From the NCBI GenBank assembly GCA_016777225.1, contig JADHRW010000003.1:124001-188000 (forward strand): DNA of 64,000 nt, read 5' to 3'. The notes below the pieces were generated by a model. The model had not been told where the DNA came from, did not search any database, and saw nothing but the letters and a program-made list of their open reading frames with translations. This document shows positions 48,701 through 57,540 of this stretch, piece by piece (the first letter of the stretch is position 1; the number at the start of each line of letters is the position of its first letter). The position numbers and the translations under genes are program-made. The stretch comes from Candidatus Thalassarchaeum sp. Its GTDB lineage: Archaea > Thermoplasmatota > Poseidoniia > Poseidoniales > Thalassarchaeaceae.

Positions 48701-51700
48701 ATCCATGGACAATAAAGAATCTTCTGGATAGATTAAAATCTCTACATTATTTTCAGCATTACTTATATTTGTTGTATTTACACCAGATACAAAGTTATCT
48801 GATTCGACAGAAAAATTCCATGTACCTTTTGGAAGGACCATATCAAATGCCCCGCCATCGTTAGACTGAGCCCGCCATGTAACATCATAATCGAGGTTTG
48901 TCGCAATAACAGTAACTGACTCCCAGCCACCAACATCTGTATTGTAGTAATTATCTGCTCTATTGATGCTGATTGCACCATTGACTGTTTGACCAGGTCG
49001 AGCTACCATTGTAATCTCATCCATACCTGTTTCAACTGTAAATTGTGTACCATTAACTAATTTCAAATTAGTACCTAGTTGGGCAATTGCATCAACTACA
49101 GAACCCTCAGGTAGAATTATTGAGAAAGTCCCATTACCTGAAGTTTCAATAGTTGTACTAAAATCATCCCAATAAAAGACAATAGGCACTAACTCTAGAG
49201 TTTTAGATACCTGAGTTTCGTTAGATGGATCGAATATTTCATTTGCATCCTCATTAAAATACAATGTACCAGTAACAACTTGGCTGGTGTAGAATTCATA
49301 TGTTGCTGATAAATCTTCATCACCAATTACTATTTCTTCCCATAGTTGTTCTGTTGAAGATAGAGTATTGCTCAAAATCCACGTACCGGGTAAAAGTTCT
49401 ACATAATACTCATTAGTAATTGAATCAAACTCAGCATTTACTGGTTGACCGGAACCATTCTTCAAATTTAATGTCAAATTCAAATCATTAACTAAAGTGT
49501 CCGAACCATTGACATCTCTTAGTAGTTGGAATGTTAAATCTGACATATTGAATACCGGAGATGGGAAAACAAACTCTGAGGGGTCATTAGCATCAATCAG
49601 ATACTCGACATATATTTCAGAAAAGCCATCATTATCTACATCAATCTCTGCTATATATTCTCCTGGCATGATGGGCCCAAATTCTATTCTAGAACCGGTT
49701 AACTCATCATTGTCCCATGTTAAATCCGGAGAAATTAAGCAAGGAGCATATTTGACATCTTCACAATCATAAATTGCCTCGGATGCATTATGGTCACTGG
49801 TCCTTAATATCACAGAAGACATTATTGGATTACCTGATTGATCAATGAGGTTTCCTGTAATTGAACCGCCATTAATATCAATCTCTGTAATGGGGCCAGC
49901 AGCACCCTGTGTTATTGTATATCCATCACTAATTTCAATTCGTGTATCATCATTGAAAATTACCGCTACATCATAATCACCCGGTATAGCATCAACTATG
50001 TGGAAAGTACCTGGTTGTACCATTACTCCACTAAAGATACCCATTCCTGTAAATGTACCAGTACCATTAATAGTCCCATAATTTATTAATTCGGAATCAG
50101 ATGTGTCAGTAGAGAATACTCCTGAACCAATTAGAGTTGCTTGGACTAGTTTTTGAGTAAAAGATGCAACACCATCTGCAGTGAAACGTCCAGTTGCATT
50201 GGTAATACCATTTAGAAGATATTTGCCATCTGATTGAAGACATAGACTTGAATTTTCAGGCATTGTCTCATTTACGTCGCAGTCAACTAATTCTGATACA
50301 TCATCATTAATTACACCATCGATTATTCCCTTACCTGCAAATTCTCCCTCTCCATTGAGACTATGGTTATTGAATACCGTTTGAGTATAGTTACCTGTAA
50401 AGTCAGTGATTGTAGAAGTAAATTGAGTAATAACAGTACCTTCGCCAGTGAATGTAACTTCACCAGTTCCTTCAAATCTAAGATTTTCTCCTTCTATAGA
50501 ACCATCTGAAGTAGATAGAACATATGGGTCAGCATTAATCACATCCCATGAAGGGGTGAGTTCGACTGTTGCATCATCTAGAGAATCTCCAGCAAACAGT
50601 TCGGAACCAGACCAGACCAATCTACCGGTAGAAGAAGCAGGATCAACATTAATCGAAGCTGAGATGATAGATTCACCATTACTGTGACCATCAGCACCTG
50701 AGATATTTACAATAGTCTCAGATAACCAAGTAGAGCCTGAAACGTTACCTAAAATACCAGTTATTGGATTTAATATTCTCGTATTAATTGATTCGCTTTC
50801 GAAGATATCTCCGAGCGATTGACCAACATTAGTTGTCATAATTTGAGTTCGTGCAGAATCTAAGTCAGATTCTCCATAGAATGCTGTGACACGGATTTTA
50901 CCTGCAGGTACAATGAAACTGTATTCTCCATTTTCATCTGCATCTGTAGTTCCTATTGGAATCCAGTAAGTCCTCTGATCCCTATCAGTAACCTCACCAT
51001 TGATTTCAATCTCATCTCCACTGAATGCATCGCGCTCAATTAATATCTTTGCATTTGGAACTGGTCCTATACCGTCTAATTCAACTGTACCTTCAACAGT
51101 AGCTCCACTGTAGTATTTCATTACCTTAACCTGAGTATTAGCACTGCCTATACCAAGATTTGTACACTCAGAATCTAATTGTTCATCATCTTCATCTAAC
51201 TCACAATCTGGTTGATACCAATTTGATAGAGCCATGTGATTCATCATAGCACCAGGAAGTGGATATGCGTTCTCAAGATATGAACCAGGAGCCCCTGATG
51301 TATAGAAATGAGGGGCTGGTTGCTCTGCATCACCAGGAAGTCCGAGAGTAGAAGTACCATATCCGACATAGATTCGTGCCACCATAGTGTCAAAGAACTC
51401 TGGTTGATGTTGGTAATCAATGTCAACCATTCGAATCATATCATTTGGATCCTCCATAGCACCTGACTGTTGTCGAATAACATCATTCAAGTATTCCGCT
51501 TCATATTGAGCAGAAGTACGAGGAATTATTTGTCCATCATCACCTCTTTGTGTTAGATACACAGAACTAATGTATGTTTCAATATCTAATCCAGATAATC
51601 CAGTAGGTGCATGGAAAATACCTGTAGTTTGACCTTGATGGTAATTGTAATCTTCGTAATATTGTCCTCCAAGAGGATAAAGACGATTATCGACTGCGAA

Positions 51701-54700
51701 ATATCTAATTTCATTATTTCTTGATATTGTTTCACCTAATGGACCCTCATAATTCTGAACATCATATACTAAATTGGTCGATATATCATGATACAAATCA
51801 TTCATACCGCTAGAATCGAATATTTCCATTAATAATGCACGGCTTAATGCAAGTTTAGCGTTAACACGATGCAGCCCAGTTGAAACGTCATCATAATCCT
51901 CGATTAAATCAGGAGTATATCTGTACCCTGCAATATCATAGTATTGGATTACTAATTCTCCTTCCTTATCATGTCCGTCATCATATCTATCTAGTTCAGA
52001 AACAGAATTTCTTGCATCATTGAAGCTCTCTATTGCTAAAGTTTCACTTACTACTTCAGAAATTACTTCACCATCTTCCAGAACTAACCATGTTTTAGTA
52101 GGATCAGGAATTCCATTAGATTGTAGACTGTAGCCAGTTAATATCTCAAACTGTCCGTCTACTGCAACTACAGACATAGATCTGTCTAAAACATCTTCTG
52201 AATCACCCGTTGCAAGGCGCATAATAGTATCAAATTCGTTGTATTGTTCATCAGTCATGTGACCGTCTAGTAGTAATGATTGAAATTCCTCTGTGAATCC
52301 TGCACCATCATTTGATCTTCTATCTCCCTGAGCCAATGTAGCTATGAATAATGAAAGTGTATCTTCTTGACTTGCAGATAATAGCATAGCTCCACTATTT
52401 GGGATACCTGACTGGAAATTGTCAGCAACTGTCGGGTGCGCACCTTGAGCTAGTGCTTGGAAACCATAATCCCACCATGATACAAATGCAGGACGTTCTG
52501 AGAAACTAACATCAGTATCTTGTTCAGAAAGCCATTCATAGGCTATATTCCAAGAACCTGAATTAAAACCAGGACCAAAAGTACCCATATACCATAAATC
52601 ACCATTTGCATCGTAGTTCTCGCTGTTAAGAAGAGAGAATCCAAGAATTTCCTGTCTTAAAACATCAGGAGTAATATCATGAATTGCTTGGTCAACACTT
52701 GAAGCAGATGCTTCACCTCGTGGTATACCTGAATCAATACCATAGGTGATATGTTGAGAACATACTAACATCAGGACAAGAATAATTGCTGGCACACCAG
52801 GGTGTCTCTTTGAAGCAGACCAATTAGCCCAAAAACGAGTTTTGGGAGTAGCAATTCCTGATTTTCTCCATTCTTTAGCAAACCCTGAGAAATTAGCATA
52901 ATTCCACATCATTGCGATTCCAATACCGCCTACTACGGAAATTGCAGGTGTAGCATTGAATATGAAACGGCCTGCTGACCAAGCCATATAAATTGCAATT
53001 AGAACCCATAATCCAAGAAGAATATGACTTTGTTTTTCTTTTCTGGCACCTCTCCAAACTAACAAAACGGCAACAAAAATTGCGATCAAAGAAACAATTG
53101 GTCCATATGATGCGAAAAGAACACCTCGACTTGGAGCCTGGGCTTCACCAATAGTTCCGAAAATCTTATTCTTAGAGAAATAGAATCCACCAGTAAACAG
53201 TACATCCCAACCATCATAGATATTTAATGATTGAAGTGTCCAAAGTACTGCTAAAATACTTCCCATTAAAACAACTGTACTGCCAAGTACCAAAAGCCAT
53301 GGTCTATCACGATATGAAGAAGAAATCCATCCTAATGCGAATGTAAATCCGATAATATAGAACATTGGTTGGAAACCACTTGGATCGAATAATAAGTTTA
53401 GTTCGGGCCAGCAATAGAACGGCAACGGGATTACAAATGCAGTTAGCATCATTTGTAGAGAAGCAGCAGTAATAGGTAGACTGTCTCTTCTTCTGAACAT
53501 ATTGAAGAAGATTTGGAATGCAAATGCAATAAATAAAATTCCAGGGCCATAAACGAAACCTTTCCATCCGAGTGCAACAATTGCAAATGATACACCCGAA
53601 AGTGTAGCATTAGCCATTACCTTAGTATTCTGTGACCACATTTCTCTAATTCCTGCTATTATGTAAAGTGGACTCATACTAGGTGTGTTGAATAATCTCT
53701 GGTTAGTAATTTCATTCATTGCTTTGACCCAGTAATAAAATGCAATCGCCAAGAATAGCATAGCGAATGCATCGTGGTCTGCAAGTCCAAATGTAGAGTG
53801 GCCAATATGACCAGGCATTAAAGCAATTAACCAAGCAGCAACAATACCTGCCATGTTACTGTGTAATTTCCTAGCAAGACCAGCGATTGGAAGTACAATT
53901 AATGCACCGAATATAGCAGGTAAACCTGCAACACTCCACCAAACAGATGTTTCGAGAGACATACCAGTTAACCAAGAAAGAAGAAGTCCTCCTAGAGCTA
54001 ACGACCATGAGAAAAGTGGTGGACGTGGATTTATTGCCACCATAGGATATGCCCTATCTGAATCTATAATCAGATGACTTCTTTCGGCAACAACATAGTC
54101 CACTACACGCTTCATGTACCAAGGATCGGAACCTCCAGACAGATCCCAGAGACCCGTTCCAGCCGCATTCATTGCAGGTAATACGTTCCATCCTGTCCTT
54201 ACTGCTAAAGCAATAAACAGTGCGAAACCGACCATTATCCCATATGAGTGTTGATTCCACCATTTGCGGAATTCTGAATGTTCTCTTCGTGGAGATACAT
54301 CACCAAATTTACCCCTTGCTGCAATCATTATACCACCAACATTCAACCAAAATACTAGTAGGAACCAAGTAAATAGTCCAACATTGTCGTCGGTATTAAG
54401 AGTAGAAACAGGTAATTCATTTCCAATTTCTTGTAAGTGCGCTAATGTGTACATAACCCAATTTAATGCGACTATGGTACCTAATACATGCCATCTCTCT
54501 GAATGACAGAATGAGACGAATATCACAATAATTGTTGCAAACATAGCCCAAACAGAACCAAGGTAATGGTGATTTTCATAGGAAGTAATATCATCAATAG
54601 TTCCTAGCCAAATCAATGGTATCAGATTTACTACAAACACTACGCTAGCTGTGATTATACCAACATTAGGGATAATAGTGGGTATGTCTCTAAACCAAGA

Positions 54701-55312
54701 GCCAGATCCAGGAGATGTAAATCTCCCTCTCATGAATAATGTTAATACAATACCTAGAGATATTGAAGAAGCCCAAGATGCAAAGAACATAGAGCCAATA
54801 GAACTTCTAACTAGATCAATCAAAATATCAGGATTACCGTCGACCAACCAAGATGTATCATCCAGAGAATATCTAGTAGCACTAGATATTGCGAAATGGA
54901 ATCCGATAACTATTGAGAGTAATATCGAAGATTCTTCATTCCTATTTGATTGAGATAAAAGTAAAGAAGATACAGACATCAACGCAAAAGTAAAACCTTC
55001 GAGAGGGCTGATAGGAGTGAATTGAATAGTTAAGAAAGAAAATACTATCAAAAATATTGATACTAAAGATGTTCTAGTCTTGTTGACTATTGAGGATTCA
55101 CCAGATGTGTTTAAAATCATACCAAGAAACGCGGCAAAAGCTGCGATAACTGGTAAGATCAGGATGTCTGCATATCCGTCAATCTCCATTCCACCGTTCG
55201 CGACATAGTCAGTTCCTAGGAAGAGCACCATCAAAGTTGCTAGCAGCGTAGGAACTGGGAGTAAATTCTGATTAGAAAATACACCTACAGTCGCTTCATT
55301 ATCATCGTTCAT
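45779..55312 (-). CDS. aglB: Giant STT3/AglB-type oligosaccharyltransferase with N-terminal TM extension and about 2200-aa extracellular C-terminal region
   Basis: 3177 aa; GGSDPWYMKRVVDYV, LADHDAFAMLF and WWDYG (nt 52463-52477, residues 946-950) motifs; many TM helices; carboxypeptidase-regulatory-like repeats; C-term TM. Confidence 0.9.
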   Translation of the reverse strand: MNDDNEATVGVFSNQNLLPVPTLLATLMVLFLGTDYVANGGMEIDGYADILILPVIAAFAAFLGMILNTSGESSIVNKTRTSLVSIFLIVFSFLTIQFTPISPLEGFTFALMSVSSLLLSQSNRNEESSILLSIVIGFHFAISSATRYSLDDTSWLVDGNPDILIDLVRSSIGSMFFASWASSISLGIVLTLFMRGRFTSPGSGSWFRDIPTIIPNVGIITASVVFVVNLIPLIWLGTIDDITSYENHHYLGSVWAMFATIIVIFVSFCHSERWHVLGTIVALNWVMYTLAHLQEIGNELPVSTLNTDDNVGLFTWFLLVFWLNVGGIMIAARGKFGDVSPRREHSEFRKWWNQHSYGIMVGFALFIALAVRTGWNVLPAMNAAGTGLWDLSGGSDPWYMKRVVDYVVAERSHLIIDSDRAYPMVAINPRPPLFSWSLALGGLLLSWLTGMSLETSVWWSVAGLPAIFGALIVLPIAGLARKLHSNMAGIVAAWLIALMPGHIGHSTFGLADHDAFAMLFLAIAFYYWVKAMNEITNQRLFNTPSMSPLYIIAGIREMWSQNTKVMANATLSGVSFAIVALGWKGFVYGPGILFIAFAFQIFFNMFRRRDSLPITAASLQMMLTAFVIPLPFYCWPELNLLFDPSGFQPMFYIIGFTFALGWISSSYRDRPWLLVLGSTVVLMGSILAVLWTLQSLNIYDGWDVLFTGGFYFSKNKIFGTIGEAQAPSRGVLFASYGPIVSLIAIFVAVLLVWRGARKEKQSHILLGLWVLIAIYMAWSAGRFIFNATPAISVVGGIGIAMMWNYANFSGFAKEWRKSGIATPKTRFWANWSASKRHPGVPAIILVLMLVCSQHITYGIDSGIPRGEASASSVDQAIHDITPDVLRQEILGFSLLNSENYDANGDLWYMGTFGPGFNSGSWNIAYEWLSEQDTDVSFSERPAFVSWWDYGFQALAQGAHPTVADNFQSGIPNSGAMLLSASQEDTLSLFIATLAQGDRRSNDGAGFTEEFQSLLLDGHMTDEQYNEFDTIMRLATGDSEDVLDRSMSVVAVDGQFEILTGYSLQSNGIPDPTKTWLVLEDGEVISEVVSETLAIESFNDARNSVSELDRYDDGHDKEGELVIQYYDIAGYRYTPDLIEDYDDVSTGLHRVNAKLALSRALLMEIFDSSGMNDLYHDISTNLVYDVQNYEGPLGETISRNNEIRYFAVDNRLYPLGGQYYEDYNYHQGQTTGIFHAPTGLSGLDIETYISSVYLTQRGDDGQIIPRTSAQYEAEYLNDVIRQQSGAMEDPNDMIRMVDIDYQHQPEFFDTMVARIYVGYGTSTLGLPGDAEQPAPHFYTSGAPGSYLENAYPLPGAMMNHMALSNWYQPDCELDEDDEQLDSECTNLGIGSANTQVKVMKYYSGATVEGTVELDGIGPVPNAKILIERDAFSGDEIEINGEVTDRDQRTYWIPIGTTDADENGEYSFIVPAGKIRVTAFYGESDLDSARTQIMTTNVGQSLGDIFESESINTRILNPITGILGNVSGSTWLSETIVNISGADGHSNGESIISASINVDPASSTGRLVWSGSELFAGDSLDDATVELTPSWDVINADPYVLSTSDGSIEGENLRFEGTGEVTFTGEGTVITQFTSTITDFTGNYTQTVFNNHSLNGEGEFAGKGIIDGVINDDVSELVDCDVNETMPENSSLCLQSDGKYLLNGITNATGRFTADGVASFTQKLVQATLIGSGVFSTDTSDSELINYGTINGTGTFTGMGIFSGVMVQPGTFHIVDAIPGDYDVAVIFNDDTRIEISDGYTITQGAAGPITEIDINGGSITGNLIDQSGNPIMSSVILRTSDHNASEAIYDCEDVKYAPCLISPDLTWDNDELTGSRIEFGPIMPGEYIAEIDVDNDGFSEIYVEYLIDANDPSEFVFPSPVFNMSDLTFQLLRDVNGSDTLVNDLNLTLNLKNGSGQPVNAEFDSITNEYYVELLPGTWILSNTLSSTEQLWEEIVIGDEDLSATYEFYTSQVVTGTLYFNEDANEIFDPSNETQVSKTLELVPIVFYWDDFSTTIETSGNGTFSIILPEGSVVDAIAQLGTNLKLVNGTQFTVETGMDEITMVARPGQTVNGAISINRADNYYNTDVGGWESVTVIATNLDYDVTWRAQSNDGGAFDMVLPKGTWNFSVESDNFVSGVNTTNISNAENNVEILIYPEDSLLSMDFFLDNTGDNNITNGTSVTYGFSLLSLIGGLDYQINTNATEWNGVGHADVSVEPGIYRISVEISDASQGDEFGTRIMTGDVDVQVGMDSSTIHRSIGFDPEWRVSMTFTNESGGVLSEQLVRLTNVENGWILSRTTDINGSVVDFIAQGDWIVTTEIVNNGIKEGLRTLISVNSDTVSTDLQMSTSELAEVSFNLSEEYSSVPLSGISLTLESSDGLGSFSIGATNTTGFTTTDLVSGNWIVSLNYTDSGKRWLVEDYPIVAEVGDENHYNLTTDFFVSLAGTVFWDLNDNNESNIAEGITGVNMVFSNDNLSEIVIDSGDNGNWELFVPANTIWAINTSYDGFESIQQSISLSDTPNDVDLELTAGLVDVYGNISYDLGISSIPVEDIILSIIPTKGLVRDIVNPVINSDEDGWSGEWSAQLEPGLWIVSASVPTQDLVIMGLLDVDVMEGGNLDMELTRGGLLDVDTEWLDYDGLSNNVGQIIDSYITIDIGFGMKWLQDVDESGSLNLLLPNGNVQFTSDFEIEQRGIFMEYVAGQGVDVYSGQESPVLTLLYNRISNHDISIQTLNLTSGHESYIGSMDDIDLVVDDSDGFVPVEFILGIEYLGHEPYDLYTVGGIVSGSDSSEWILEFSNGSNWSTSAQFEVGLDNVQTFDNLNIRVTPANQSVARAFEDGHMITILISTQDGYQETHELTVRVPQLHGFELTNPMAEVYGVSPGELIIVPIEFTNAGNGDDKYEFEFDDSELPEGWSRTGPTSHTLGGFVSTTHSVTVVAPETSSNEEFSIYVTATDKVGNSYETIEIKIRSSEPILKIEGVEALGGGEPEAGGMITYLAVISNVGLVEAKQVQLNATLCNDVSCNSPTSVSTVTTMDIGAESERQFSFLFDLSDISVDQYYLVMDINSSVYGEDNIDDDSWHESDGIFIGAWNIDVRSPSTNDDEGTDILAPILVLGLVLILLYLTKGRSRRPGAPF

Positions 55313-55331
55313 TATTCATCACCATATTGTC

Positions 55332-55345
55332 GAGCCTACAGGCTC
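55332..55345. promoter_or_regulatory. Inverted repeat GAGCCT-ac-AGGCTC upstream of aglB-like gene
   Basis: Perfect 6-bp arms, 20 nt upstream of the ATG at 55312. Confidence 0.35.
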
Positions 55346-55431
55346 AGTGTTGCGGCGAAAATTGAGGATGTTATAACCGTTAGTGGGTTGACTATTTTAA
55401 TAGTAAATAAAATTAGGCTGAAATATTAGTC

Positions 55432-56700
55432 TCAAAGCCCCCTATGGCCTATATCATTACGATAGTGAGAACCCTCTAATTCCACACTTCTAATTACTTC
55501 ATATGCAGCATCAATTGCGGTGATTAAATTTGGTGCTATTCCCGTTACTGCGAGCACTCTACCACCATTTGATAGTAATTCCCCAGAGTCAGATATTGAA
55601 GTACCAGCATGATGAACAAAAGCATATATCTCACCTTCATCTATATTAGTATCAGTGCCAAAAATCTTTCTCCCAGTTATTGATTTCTCCGGATAGCCTT
55701 CTGATGCAAGAACTACTGTGGCAGAAGAGCGAGAATATGTAGTGAAATTATAGTTTGCAATCCTTCCTTTAGCACAAGCCATTAGCAGTTCGCCAAGGTC
55801 GCTAGAAATCAAAGGTAATGTCACCTGCGTTTCAGGATCTCCGAAACGGACATTATACTCTACAACACTGGGAGCCCCGCTTGAATTAATCATCAGTCCA
55901 ACGTATAAGCATCCACGATATGGAACATCTTGATTACGAAGGAAATGATGCATTGGTTCTATAATTTCTGATATTGTTCGTTGTTCTACTGCGGGAGTAT
56001 ATATCGGAGCAGGAGCATAAGCACCCATACCTCCTGTATTGGGTCCTCTGTCCCCATCTAACAAACGCTTGTGATCTTGACTGGCTGGTAGACAGACATA
56101 TCCTGACTCATCCATTACAACTAGAACTGATGCTTCTTCACCTTGTAAGAATTCTTCTAGAAGGACGAAATCATCAGTCTCAATTCCTTCTTTCAAAGCG
56201 CAATATGCATCGAGACGAATATCAGTAACAATTACGCCCTTCCCACCGGCCAAAACATCTCTTTTGACCACCCATGGAGGAGAAAAAGTGTCCAATGCTT
56301 CATCTATTCTTTCGATATTTTCTATTACTATTAATCCAGCCGTAGGGATTTTTAGAGACTTCATGATTTCTTTAGCATATAGTTTAGAACCTTCTAATTT
56401 GGCACCAATAGAATTAGGGCCAAAACAAGCAATTCCTTGATCATTTAATCTATCAGATAATCCATTAACTAAAGGACCTTCAGGGCCTACAACAACTAAA
56501 TCTATATCCAGATTTTTAGCAAGTAATACGATACCATTGATGTCATTTACAGAAACATTATGGTTAGTGCCTAAAATCGCTGTACCTGCATTTCCTGGTG
56601 AGGCATGAACACTACTTACTGAAACACTTTTCGCTAGACTCCGTACAAGAGCATGTTCTCTGCCTCCACTCCCGACAACCAATACAGCGAGACCACTCAT
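55432..56700 (-). CDS. purD: Phosphoribosylamine--glycine ligase
   Basis: VLVVGSGGREHALVRSL, GPEGPLVNGL, GDRGPNTGGMGAYAP, YNVRFGDPETQVTLPL. Confidence 0.97.
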   Translation of the reverse strand: MSGLAVLVVGSGGREHALVRSLAKSVSVSSVHASPGNAGTAILGTNHNVSVNDINGIVLLAKNLDIDLVVVGPEGPLVNGLSDRLNDQGIACFGPNSIGAKLEGSKLYAKEIMKSLKIPTAGLIVIENIERIDEALDTFSPPWVVKRDVLAGGKGVIVTDIRLDAYCALKEGIETDDFVLLEEFLQGEEASVLVVMDESGYVCLPASQDHKRLLDGDRGPNTGGMGAYAPAPIYTPAVEQRTISEIIEPMHHFLRNQDVPYRGCLYVGLMINSSGAPSVVEYNVRFGDPETQVTLPLISSDLGELLMACAKGRIANYNFTTYSRSSATVVLASEGYPEKSITGRKIFGTDTNIDEGEIYAFVHHAGTSISDSGELLSNGGRVLAVTGIAPNLITAIDAAYEVIRSVELEGSHYRNDIGHRGL

Positions 56701-56757
56701 GTGTTGCCGATGGAGTCAAGGAATTAATGAATTCTGATGTAAGATTTAGATTCAAAA

Positions 56758-57516
56758 CTAATATGGGACCTCTTTTAGCCCAAACTTATATCCTAATATA
56801 TTGAATGAACGATGAATCAATGGTGTTACGATTAACAAGAATAGAATCTCTTCAACTAGGTTTTGGTGAGTTATTATTTGATCACCAAATAGTAAGAAAG
56901 ATGTAATGAAAATAGCTATAGCAAACGGAATTGTATCTAATAAAGGTGCTTCAGAACTTTCGTCACCTTCTCTTTTTAATCCTCTTCTACGTTTGATGAA
57001 TGAACCACAAAGATCTCCCACCATACAAGCAACACCAAGAATAAAACCCATTATAAAAGCCGCAGAAATACTGCCAATATCCCCCTCAAAAAGCCAAAAC
57101 CAGTCACTAGAATCTGCATATGTTAATGGATCGACAAATGGTGCTTCAACATTATCTTTATTCCATAATTTATGGGCCATTATGAATAAAATACCACTTA
57201 CAATTCCTCCTCCTATCAGCCCATTCCAAGATTTACCATCACCTAAAATCCGATAACCATCGGAATAATTTCTTCCTCCATCGATTATTATAACAGGCAT
57301 CCCAGTCTTATTAGGGATCCATTTGCCGAATAACATAGCACCAGTATTTGCAAGATAAGCAGAACCATACATCAATAAAACACATAATACATTTACAAAA
57401 AATGATACTGGGCCATCAGTAATGAAAGGTTCAGAAGATATATCCACGACTCGCCGAAAAGACTCACAGACATGAAACCATGCCTCTAGATTGTTACATG
57501 GAGCCCAATAATTCAT
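56758..57516 (-). CDS. carS: CDP-archaeol synthase (CarS, DUF46)
   Basis: MYGSAYLANTGAMLFGKW...IDGGRNYSDGYRILGDGKSWNGLIGG; polytopic. N-terminal start uncertain. Confidence 0.82.
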   Translation of the reverse strand: MNYWAPCNNLEAWFHVCESFRRVVDISSEPFITDGPVSFFVNVLCVLLMYGSAYLANTGAMLFGKWIPNKTGMPVIIIDGGRNYSDGYRILGDGKSWNGLIGGGIVSGILFIMAHKLWNKDNVEAPFVDPLTYADSSDWFWLFEGDIGSISAAFIMGFILGVACMVGDLCGSFIKRRRGLKREGDESSEAPLLDTIPFAIAIFITSFLLFGDQIITHQNLVEEILFLLIVTPLIHRSFNILGYKFGLKEVPY

Positions 57517-57540
57517 TTCCTATTAGCGTCCCGGAGGTTT

